NCBI GenBank assembly: GCA_023228995.1
Contig: JALOAD010000060.1
Location: 1-19,791, forward strand
Origin: Candidatus Muiribacterium halophilum
GTDB lineage: Bacteria; Muiribacteriota; Muiribacteriia; Muiribacteriales; Muiribacteriaceae
DNA: 19,791 nucleotides
Direction: 5' to 3'
Part shown: positions 6,623 to 12,347 of the stretch, piece after piece
Layout: every line of letters starts with the position of its first letter
Numbering within the stretch: the first letter of the stretch is position 1
Notes under the pieces: model-generated
Databases searched by the model: none
Told to the model about the DNA's origin: nothing
What the model saw: the letters and a program-made list of their open reading frames with translations, nothing else
Translations under genes and position numbers: made by a program

Positions 6623-7267
6623 ATGCATTTTGGAGAAAAGTTATCAATTTTGCTTAAACAAAAAAGAATGACTCAGAAATCTCTTGCAGATGAGCTGAAA
6701 GTTAATGTACAAGCAATTAATAGATATATAAAATCTAGTAGGCAACCTAGATTAGATTTTATTAAAAAAGTTGCAAAATGTTTGGGTGTTCCAGTTTCGT
6801 ATTTTGTTAATGATTATGCAGAAGTTGCAGTTGATAAAGAAGAAAATAAAGTTACTGATTATACAAGACTTCGTGTTATAGGGCATGTTCCTGCTAATAT
6901 GGATATTGATGATATTGGTGATTATATGGATGAAATCTATATACACAAAAGATTTCTTAAAAACCAAAAAATGGTTCATGCATTGAGAGCTAATAATAGT
7001 GATATGGCTTCAATAATAGAAGAGGAAGATTATATTGTGGTATGTGTAATGCCAGAATACAAAAACAATGATATTGTTGTTATTCGAAATAGAAAGACAG
7101 GTGAATTATGTATAAGAATTTATGTTAAAGCAGATAATAGCGTTGCTTTTGTAGCGAAAAATCCATATCTTGGTGCAATAATTGTTAGTTATAAAGAATT
7201 AATTGCTGATATTGCTGAATATTATATAGTTGGTAAGGTAACTTATCAGGTGAGATTGCACGATTAA
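6623..7267 (+). CDS. LexA/CI-like transcriptional regulator: XRE HTH + S24-fold domain with substituted catalytic residues
   Basis: This is a 214-residue DNA-binding regulator. Residues about 3-58 are an XRE helix-turn-helix (MTQKSLADELKVNVQAINRY), and the rest follows the LexA/CI C-terminal fold. Key S24 positions are changed. The cleavage site, usually Ala-Gly, reads VPAN (Ala91-Asn92). The Ser-Met of GxSMxxxxxxGD reads NSDMASIIEEED, placing Asp127 at the nucleophile. The general-base Lys is Arg165 (ELCIRIY). The later PEN-like KNPYL and IVGKV strands remain. I infer a fold that dimerises but cannot self-cleave, so it would not be a normal SOS switch. ATG 6623 is chosen over ATG 6593 because GGAGGG lies just upstream. 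No phage genes surround it. Its targets are unknown. Confidence 0.85.
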   Translation: MHFGEKLSILLKQKRMTQKSLADELKVNVQAINRYIKSSRQPRLDFIKKVAKCLGVPVSYFVNDYAEVAVDKEENKVTDYTRLRVIGHVPANMDIDDIGDYMDEIYIHKRFLKNQKMVHALRANNSDMASIIEEEDYIVVCVMPEYKNNDIVVIRNRKTGELCIRIYVKADNSVAFVAKNPYLGAIIVSYKELIADIAEYYIVGKVTYQVRLHD

Positions 7268-7274
7268 AAAAAAT

Positions 7275-7303
7275 TTGACAATGTTATGTTTTTTTTGTAA
7301 AAT
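7275..7303 (+). promoter_or_regulatory. Promoter of the tRNA-Ser/Arg cluster
   Basis: TTGACA (7275-7280), a 17-nt spacer and TAAAAT (7298-7303) lie 17 nt before the first tRNA-Ser and begin just after the stop of the regulator gene. It can drive the four tRNA genes at 7321-7740 as one transcript. Confidence 0.8.
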
Positions 7304-7320
7304 ACAAACGCTATCCTAGC

Positions 7321-7410
7321 GGAGAGATGTCCGAACTGGCTAAGGAGCCGGACTTGAAATCCGGTACGCGCGTGAGCGCAGTTAGGGTTCGAGTCCCTAT
7401 CTCTCCGCCA
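7321..7410 (+). tRNA. tRNA-Ser (anticodon TGA)
   Basis: This is a class II tRNA with a long variable arm (ACGCGCGTGAGCGCAGT). The acceptor GGAGAGA pairs with TCTCTCC, and the anticodon arm CCGGA-CTTGAAA-TCCGG gives TGA at 7355-7357. The discriminator is G and CCA is encoded. It reads UCA and, by wobble, other UCN codons. Confidence 0.95.
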
Positions 7411-7442
7411 TTTTTTTTATTCTTATAATATGTGTTTTTTTT

Positions 7443-7534
7443 GGAGAGATGGCCGAGTGGCCGAAGGCGCTCGCCTGCTAAGCGAGTAAACGACTAAAAT
7501 TGTTTCGAGGGTTCAAATCCCTCTCTCTCCGCCA
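7443..7534 (+). tRNA. tRNA-Ser (anticodon GCT)
   Basis: This is a class II tRNA with acceptor GGAGAGA/TCTCTCC. The anticodon arm CTCGC-CTGCTAA-GCGAG gives GCT at 7477-7479. It has a long variable arm, discriminator G and encoded CCA. It reads AGU and AGC, and lies 32 nt after the TGA isoacceptor. Confidence 0.95.
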
Positions 7535-7546
7535 CTTAAAATGTAT

Positions 7547-7623
7547 GCGCCTGTAGCTCAGCTGGATAGAGCGCCGGATTGCGGATCCGTAGGTCGGTGG
7601 TTCAAATCCACTCAGGCGTACCA
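7547..7623 (+). tRNA. tRNA-Arg (anticodon GCG)
   Basis: The acceptor GCGCCTG pairs with CAGGCGT (first pair G-U), the D-arm is GCTC/GAGC and the T-arm is GGTGG-TTCAAAT-CCACT. The discriminator is A and CCA is encoded. The anticodon loop TTGCGGA (7579-7585) places GCG at 7581-7583. The anticodon stem has four pairs plus a C-U mismatch at 27-43. Arginine is supported by the body, which matches bacterial arginine tRNAs (GTAGCTCAGCTGGATAGAGC). Bacteria normally use ACG, deaminated to ICG, for these codons, so GCG is unusual. Confidence 0.9.
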
Positions 7624-7647
7624 GAAATTGATTGTTATTTTCTATTC

Positions 7648-7740
7648 GGAGAGATGTCTGAGCTGGTTTAAGGAGCACGCCTGGAAAGCGTGTATACGGG
7701 GAAACTCGTATCGAGGGTTCGAATCCCTCTCTCTCCGCCA
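7648..7740 (+). tRNA. tRNA-Ser (anticodon GGA)
   Basis: This is a class II tRNA with acceptor GGAGAGA/TCTCTCC. The anticodon arm CACGC-CTGGAAA-GCGTG gives GGA at 7683-7685. The variable arm is long (TATACGGGGAAACTCGTA), the discriminator is G and CCA is encoded. It reads UCU and UCC, and is the last gene of the four-tRNA cluster. Confidence 0.95.
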
Positions 7741-7786
7741 TAAATTCAAAAAATCATTTTTTGTAATTTTTCCAATATAATTAAAA

Positions 7787-7938
7787 AGTAGATAAAGAAA
7801 TATCAATTTATCGGACCACATGTAATTTTAAATCCTATAAAATTACATCTTACGATGTTCGACCTTGCAATACTTCCGTATATTGCATATTTTATAACGG
7901 TCTCCATAGTTCCTTAAAATTAATTTTCTTTATCTTTT
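7787..7938 (+). other. Structured noncoding element with closing stem and two internal hairpins
   Basis: A perfect 10-bp closing stem, GATAAAGAAA (7791-7800) with TTTCTTTATC (7925-7934), brackets two hairpins. The first is a perfect 11-bp stem, ATGTAATTTTA (7820-7830) with TAAAATTACAT (7838-7848). The second has GCAATA (7867-7872) with TATTGC (7881-7886), itself enclosed by GACC (7861-7864) and GGTC (7899-7902). The layout is that of a three-way-junction RNA or a miniature inverted-repeat element. It contains no open frame and does not match an RNA family I recognise. The strand shown is arbitrary. Confidence 0.45.
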
Positions 7939-8049
7939 GATTAAAATACAAAATCTTTTAGTGTTTTTAATTAAATTTCTATAAAGCCTGTAAGGAAGCA
8001 AAATACAAGAATTAATTTATGACAAATTTAATAAAAAATAATACAATAA

Positions 8050-8101
8050 AGCTTAATAGAAAAAGCAAAAAACTTTTCACAAATTTTTGCTTCTATAAGT
8101 T
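8050..8101. repeat. Long imperfect hairpin upstream of tag
   Basis: AAGCAAAAA (8063-8071) pairs perfectly with TTTTTGCTT (8084-8092). The stem continues with TAG/CTA and, after a bulge, GCTTA with TAAGT, giving nearly 20 pairs. The loop is about 12 nt. There is no T-tract typical of a terminator on either side. It may be a remnant of a small mobile repeat. Confidence 0.4.
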
Positions 8102-8123
8102 GTGCTATTTAATCAGAGGGTTC

Positions 8124-8145
8124 AATTGCTGTCAGATATATTTTT
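8124..8145 (+). repeat. 22-bp repeat, copy on plus strand (partner 4316-4337)
   Basis: AATTGCTGTCAGATATATTT followed by TT matches the minus-strand copy at 4316-4337 with one mismatch. It lies in the leader region of tag, about 30 nt upstream of a TATAAT box (8172-8177). Confidence 0.6.
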
Positions 8146-8215
8146 CCCTTTTAAAAAAATCTTAATAATTGTATAATATTCTTATATGATAAACTGAATT
8201 TATATAAGGATTTTT

Positions 8216-8809
8216 GTGAATATTATGGCTGTGCTTTGTGATGATGGTAAAAAACGATGTTTTGGTTATAAAAAAGGTCAGAAAATTTATGCTGATTATC
8301 ATGATAATGAATGGGGTATTCCTGTATTTGATGATAAAAAGTTATTTGAAATGCTTGTTTTAGAAGGTGCTCAAGCTGGTCTTAGCTGGGAAACTGTTTT
8401 AAAAAAAAGAGATGGTTATAGGAGAGTTTTTTTTTATTTTGATGTTAAAAAAGTTTGTAAAATGACTGACTCTGAGCTTGAAATGATTTTAAAGGATAAG
8501 TCTATAATTCGTAATAGAAGAAAAGTTTTTTCGGCTCGTAATAATGCTTGTGTTTTTATAAAAATTCAAAATGAGTTTAAAAGTTTTTCTAATTATTTGT
8601 GGAATTTTGTTGATAATAAACCAATTAAAAATAATTGGAATTTTTCAGAAAATGTTCCTGTAAAGACCGAATTAAGCGATAAAATCTCAAAAGATCTTAA
8701 AAAAAGAGGTATGTCTTTTGTTGGTTCTACTATTATTTATTCTTATATGCAGGCGATTGGTATGGTTAATGATCATACAAAAGATTGCTGTTGTTACAAT
8801 AGAGACTAG
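8216..8809 (+). CDS. tag: DNA-3-methyladenine glycosylase I
   Basis: This 197-residue base-excision repair enzyme removes 3-methyladenine from alkylated DNA in the cytoplasm. The family signature is complete. It comprises RCFGY with zinc ligand Cys15, YHDNEWG (28-34) with ligand His29, FEMLVLEGAQAGLSWETVL (44-62) with the catalytic-pocket Glu50, and SIIRNRRKV (96-104). It ends with SKDLKKRGMSFVGSTIIYSYMQAIG (158-182) and NDHTKDC with ligands His187 and Cys191. The spacing agrees with E. coli Tag (Cys4, His17, His175, Cys179). I place the start at GTG 8216 because AAGGA (8206-8210) is five bases upstream. ATG 8225 is the alternative and costs three residues. It stands alone between two groups of tRNA genes. 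Confidence 0.95.
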   Translation: MNIMAVLCDDGKKRCFGYKKGQKIYADYHDNEWGIPVFDDKKLFEMLVLEGAQAGLSWETVLKKRDGYRRVFFYFDVKKVCKMTDSELEMILKDKSIIRNRRKVFSARNNACVFIKIQNEFKSFSNYLWNFVDNKPIKNNWNFSENVPVKTELSDKISKDLKKRGMSFVGSTIIYSYMQAIGMVNDHTKDCCCYNRD

Positions 8810-8838
8810 TTTTTTTGCAATTTTATATTTATAGAGCT

Positions 8839-8920
8839 TGATTTAATGAGCAATCTATTTTATAATCACATTGAAATTGGTTATTATTTTTAATAATCAA
8901 ATTATGATTTAATCAGCAAT
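8839..8920. repeat. 16-bp direct repeat flanking the tRNA-Ser(CGA) leader
   Basis: TGATTTAATGAGCAAT (8839-8854) and TGATTTAATCAGCAAT (8905-8920) match at 15 of 16 positions. The second copy ends at the base before the tRNA. Between them lies a hairpin, GGTTATTA-TTTT-TAATAATC (8879-8898). A clear promoter is harder to assign; TATGAT (8903-8908) inside the second copy is a candidate -10. Confidence 0.5.
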
Positions 8921-9014
8921 GGAGAGATGACCGAGATGGTCGAAGGTGCTCGACTCGAAATCGAGTAGGCGATTAATAGTTGCCTCGAGAGTTCGAATCT
9001 CTCTCTCTCCGCCA
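8921..9014 (+). tRNA. tRNA-Ser (anticodon CGA)
   Basis: This is a class II tRNA with acceptor GGAGAGA/TCTCTCC. The anticodon arm CTCGA-CTCGAAA-TCGAG gives CGA at 8956-8958. It has a long variable arm, discriminator G and encoded CCA. It reads UCG and completes the serine set. It lies 16 nt before the SRP RNA and may share its transcript. Confidence 0.95.
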
Positions 9015-9030
9015 AAAAAAATTATTATTT

Positions 9031-9299
9031 GGTCGTGCTAGCTGGGGAGATAGCGGTGCCCTGTAACCTGCAATCCGCTATAGCAGGGGTGAGCTCCTGA
9101 CTGAGGCTGTTTTATTTCGAGGCAGGCTTTGTCAAGTGGTGTTGATTATCGGGTCTTATGCAACAGAAACCTATGAACCTCGTCAGGTCCGGAAGGAAGC
9201 AGCGATAAGTGGGAATTTTTGTGTGCCATAAGGATGCCTGATAGGAGCTAACTGATAAAGTATCGCTCGGGGTAAACTGTCGAAGAAGGGTGCACGGCC
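9031..9299 (+). ncRNA. ffs: SRP RNA, large bacterial type with Alu domain
   Basis: This is the RNA core of the signal recognition particle, which targets nascent membrane proteins. The ends pair (GGTCGTGC at 9031-9038 with GCACGGCC at 9292-9299). The 5' part has the Alu-domain signature GGTGCCCTGTAACCTGC (about 9054-9071). The S-domain hairpin AGGTCCGGAAGGAAGCAGC, with tetraloop GGAA at 9191-9194, is the conserved Ffh-binding site. The length of about 270 nt matches Bacillus-type scRNA and not the 114-nt E. coli form. TTTTAT follows the 3' end. The neighbour dnaX begins 15 nt later, as in the scr-dnaX order of Bacillus. Confidence 0.93.
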
Positions 9300-9314
9300 T
9301 TTTATACAAATAAA

Positions 9315-10889
9315 ATGAATCTATATAGAAAATACAGACCACAAACTTTTTCAGACATGGTACAGCAGGATTTTGCTGTGCAAACAATAAAAAATTCTCT
9401 TATATCAAGAAGAGTTGCTCATGCTTATATTTTTAGTGGACCAAGAGGTACTGGAAAGACTTCGCTTGCTAAAATATTTGCTAAAGCATTGAACTGTCTT
9501 GATAATTCTACCTATGAACCATGTAATAAATGTAAAAATTGTGATGATTTTAATAATGGTAAATATATGGATTATTTTGAAATAGATGCTGCATCTAATG
9601 GTAAAGTAGATGAGATGAGAGATCTTATTGAAAAAGTAAAATATGTTCCTTCTCAGGGTAAATATAAGATTTATGTTCTTGATGAGGCTCATATGCTAAC
9701 AACCGGAGCTTCTAATGCTTTTCTTAAAACTCTTGAAGAACCTCCAGCTCATGTTATTTTTATGCTTGCAACTACAGAACCGCATAAAATTCTTAATACT
9801 ATTCGTTCAAGATGTCAGTTTTTTGAATTTCACAGATTAAGTATTCCAAATATTCAAAATAGACTTAAATTTGTTTGCGAAAAAGAAAAAATTAAAATTA
9901 CTGATGAAGCTTTGACATATATTTCGTATATTTCTGAAGGTGGTATGAGAGATGCTTTGAGTATTCTTGATCAATTATGGTCTTTTTCTGATTCTGCAAT
10001 TGATATTAATGTTATTAATAAAGTTTTTGGAACTGCTGGTTATTCAAGAGTTCTTGAATTTTTAAAAGTGGTTTCTAAAAAGAATTTTAACGAGCTTTTA
10101 GAGTGGACAAATAAAATATATGAAGAAGGTTCAGATTTTAGTATTTTTATTGAAGATTGTCTTAAAGTTTGTAAAGAAATACTTTATTATAAATGGAATC
10201 GTTCAGGAAAGATTATACCTTTTCTTGCAAATGATATGGATAAAGTAAATGAACTTTCTGAAGATTCAGTTTATGAAATATTAAAAATTCTTAATCAGGA
10301 ATATTATAATATCAAAAAAAGTGAAGATCAAAAAATAGCTCTTGAACTTTGTATTTTTAGAACTTTTCAAAAAAAAGACACAGAAATACCTGAAAAAAAA
10401 GAGATTGTTAAAAGAGCTTTATATACTGAAACTGTAAAAAGTAATAAAAATGAAGATAATAAAGTTGTTGAAAATAAAAAGACTGAACTTGATGAATTAA
10501 CTGTAAAAAATTCTTGGGATATTATAATTCAAAAAATTGATAATAAAAGTAAATTTATTGCGAGTTGTTTGAAATTTTCAGAAGTATCGTATAAAGATGA
10601 AATTATAACAGTAACATTTGAGAAAGAATTTGAATTTCATTATAACAAAGTAAAAAATTCTTCTAAAATAATACTTGATGAATTTAAAAATCTTTTGGGT
10701 TCATCTTTAAATCTTGAATTTAGATTAAACGAAAAAAGTATTTCTGATATTGAGGTTGATTCAAAAAAAGACGAAAAAAAAGTTAAAGATAATGATAATA
10801 TGAATAATATTATTGAAAATAATGAATATCTTCAAAAGGTAGTAAGTAAAATTAAAATTAAAAGCATTACTAAAATTAAGGAGGACTAA
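9315..10889 (+). CDS. dnaX: DNA polymerase III subunits gamma/tau (clamp loader)
   Basis: This 524-residue ATPase of the clamp loader opens the beta clamp and loads it onto primed DNA. The AAA+ core has Walker [10 protein letters not shown] (42-50), a zinc site Cys61/Cys70/Cys73/Cys76, Walker B LDEAH (122-126), sensor 1 ATTEPHK (152-158), the SRC arginine finger (165-167) and sensor 2 GGMRDAL (209-215). The collar domain ends near residue 355. A Lys/Asp/Asn-rich tau-specific tail follows. The N-terminus [12 protein letters not shown] fits the family, so ATG 9315 is right although no Shine-Dalgarno site precedes it. Two A8G runs at 10369 and 10393 fall exactly where a shortened gamma form would end. 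It is the first gene of a six-gene operon and overlaps ybaB by one base. Confidence 0.97.
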   Translation: MNLYRKYRPQTFSDMVQQDFAVQTIKNSLISRRVAHAYIFSGPRGTGKTSLAKIFAKALNCLDNSTYEPCNKCKNCDDFNNGKYMDYFEIDAASNGKVDEMRDLIEKVKYVPSQGKYKIYVLDEAHMLTTGASNAFLKTLEEPPAHVIFMLATTEPHKILNTIRSRCQFFEFHRLSIPNIQNRLKFVCEKEKIKITDEALTYISYISEGGMRDALSILDQLWSFSDSAIDINVINKVFGTAGYSRVLEFLKVVSKKNFNELLEWTNKIYEEGSDFSIFIEDCLKVCKEILYYKWNRSGKIIPFLANDMDKVNELSEDSVYEILKILNQEYYNIKKSEDQKIALELCIFRTFQKKDTEIPEKKEIVKRALYTETVKSNKNEDNKVVENKKTELDELTVKNSWDIIIQKIDNKSKFIASCLKFSEVSYKDEIITVTFEKEFEFHYNKVKNSSKIILDEFKNLLGSSLNLEFRLNEKSISDIEVDSKKDEKKVKDNDNMNNIIENNEYLQKVVSKIKIKSITKIKED

Positions 10890-11230
10890 TGAGTAAATTT
10901 GGTGGATTTGGCGGTGGCGGTATGGATATGGGTAAACTTATGAAACAGGCACAGAAAATGCAAAAAGATATGGCAAAAGCTCAGGAAGAACTTAAAACTA
11001 AAGTAGTTGAAGGTACTTCTGGTGGCGGTATGATAAAAATTTCTATGAATGGAGATTATGAAATAATAGAAGTTAAAATAGAAAAAGATGTTGTTGACCC
11101 TGATGATGTTGAAATGCTTCAAGATCTTGTTGCAGCTGCTTTAAATGATGCTGTTAATAAAGTAAAAGATACAAGCAATAGTGAAATGTCAAAACTTACT
11201 GGTGGTATGAAAATTCCGGGACTTTTCTAA
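10889..11230 (+). CDS. ybaB: Nucleoid-associated protein YbaB/EbfC
   Basis: This 113-residue DNA-binding protein forms dimers that coat and bridge the nucleoid. The start is glycine-rich (GGFGGGG), followed by the long helix [24 protein letters not shown] and then [21 protein letters not shown], the family core sheet. The end, [16 protein letters not shown], forms the second helix pair. The length is typical. A strong AAGGAGG site lies just before the start, and TAATG joins it to dnaX with one shared base. The same TAATG arrangement links it to recR. The dnaX-ybaB-recR order is conserved across most bacteria. Confidence 0.97.
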   Translation: MSKFGGFGGGGMDMGKLMKQAQKMQKDMAKAQEELKTKVVEGTSGGGMIKISMNGDYEIIEVKIEKDVVDPDDVEMLQDLVAAALNDAVNKVKDTSNSEMSKLTGGMKIPGLF

Positions 11231-11826
11231 TGTCAGAAAACCTTATTCTGAAAAGACTTGTGTCTGAGTTTTCAAAACTCCCGTCAGTTGGTAAAAAAAC
11301 TGCACAAAGGCTTGCTTATTATATATTATCGCAGGAAAAAGAAAAAGCTCTCGCTTTAGCTTATTCAATTATTGATGCAAGAGAAAAAATTTCTTTTTGT
11401 GAAAACTGTTTTAATTATACAGATAATGAACTTTGTGATTTATGTCAGAATAATGGTAGGAAAAATGGTATTTTATGCGTTGTTGAATCGCCTAGAGAAA
11501 TTGAAATAATTGAATCAACAAGAGAATTTTTTGGAAGATATCATGTTCTTCATGGACTTATATCTCCACTTAAGGGAATAAGCCCAAATGATATTCGTTT
11601 GCGGGAATTAATTGCAAGAATAACTAAAGAAAATATTGAAGAAGTCATTATAGCTCTTGATTTTTCTGTTGAAGCTGATGCTACTTCATTGTATATTTCT
11701 AGACTTCTGAAACCTTCAGGAATAAATATAACAAGACTTGCACCAGGAATACCTGCTGGAGCATCTTTGGAGTATGCTGATACTGCAACATTAACTCAGG
11801 CTATTAAAGGAAGAATTTCAATATGA
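11230..11826 (+). CDS. recR: Recombination mediator RecR
   Basis: This 198-residue protein acts with RecF and RecO to load RecA at gaps in single-stranded DNA. The domains run in family order. There is an N-terminal helix-hairpin-helix (FSKLPSVGKKTAQRLAYY, 14-31), a zinc finger with Cys57/Cys60/Cys69/Cys72, and a Toprim domain from about 80 (GILCVVESPREIEIIE). It ends with the Walker-like GIPAGASLEYADTATLTQAI motif. Full length is 198 residues, the usual size. It shares one base with ybaB (TAATG) and four bases with thiT (ATGA), so translation is probably coupled. Confidence 0.97.
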   Translation: MSENLILKRLVSEFSKLPSVGKKTAQRLAYYILSQEKEKALALAYSIIDAREKISFCENCFNYTDNELCDLCQNNGRKNGILCVVESPREIEIIESTREFFGRYHVLHGLISPLKGISPNDIRLRELIARITKENIEEVIIALDFSVEADATSLYISRLLKPSGINITRLAPGIPAGASLEYADTATLTQAIKGRISI

Positions 11827-12347
11827 ATAGAAGTAAAATAACATTAATGCTTGAAATTTCTATAGCAGCAGCAATAGCAATAGTATTAAGTCGATTAAGA
11901 ATATATAAATTACCTTATGGTGGCTCTGTAAGTTTGGAATTATTTCCAATCGTTTATATTTCTTTTAAAAGAGGAATTAGTGCAGGTTTATTTACAGGAA
12001 TGCTTCATGCAATATTATCAATGATTTTTATAGAAAATGCTATAATAACATTTTTTCAACCTGTACTAGATTATTTTGTTCCATCAATGGTTATTGCAAT
12101 TTGCGGATTTGGTTATAAAAAAGGTCTTTATGTTAAAGAATTTTTATTTTTTATTGCTATGATATTAAACTTTTTATCTCATTTTTTATCAGGTTTTTTA
12201 TATTATGGACAATATGCTTCACAAGGACAGTCAAAATATTTGTATTCTGCAATATATAATATTTCCTATACATTACCTTCTGCTATTGCAATTAGTATAA
12301 TAATTTATATTTTTGAGAGAAAAAAGATATTTGAATTTAGTAAATAA
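11823..12347 (+). CDS. thiT: ECF transporter substrate-binding subunit ThiT (thiamine)
   Basis: This 174-residue integral membrane protein has about six spans. It binds thiamine outside and delivers it through the shared ECF energy module (EcfA, EcfA', EcfT), which is not in this window. ThiT hallmarks are LPYGGSVSLELFPIVYISFKRG (from 30), FFQPVLDYF (77-85), NFLSHFLSGFLYYGQYA (116-132, with His120) and YNISYTLP (145-152, with Asn146). These match the aromatic, acidic, His and Asn positions that hold thiamine in studied ThiT proteins. It overlaps recR by four bases. No TPP riboswitch can precede it because it is buried in the dnaX operon, so thiamine control at this site is unlikely. Confidence 0.85.
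   Translation: MNRSKITLMLEISIAAAIAIVLSRLRIYKLPYGGSVSLELFPIVYISFKRGISAGLFTGMLHAILSMIFIENAIITFFQPVLDYFVPSMVIAICGFGYKKGLYVKEFLFFIAMILNFLSHFLSGFLYYGQYASQGQSKYLYSAIYNISYTLPSAIAISIIIYIFERKKIFEFSK

Noticed and set aside
6593-7267. Prophage or phage repressor locus
   Set aside because: An HTH/S24-fold regulator alone suggested a phage, but no integrase, structural or lysis genes lie nearby and the neighbours are housekeeping genes.
7478-7780. Open frames on both strands across the tRNA-Ser and tRNA-Arg genes
   Set aside because: Their peptides (GFEPSIRVSP, PVAQLDRAPDCG) are the typical spurious translations of tRNA genes, and the cloverleaves explain the sequence fully.
9112-9387. Minus-strand frame of 91 codons over the SRP RNA and the dnaX start
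   Set aside because: It is the complement of a conserved structural RNA with no ribosome binding site.
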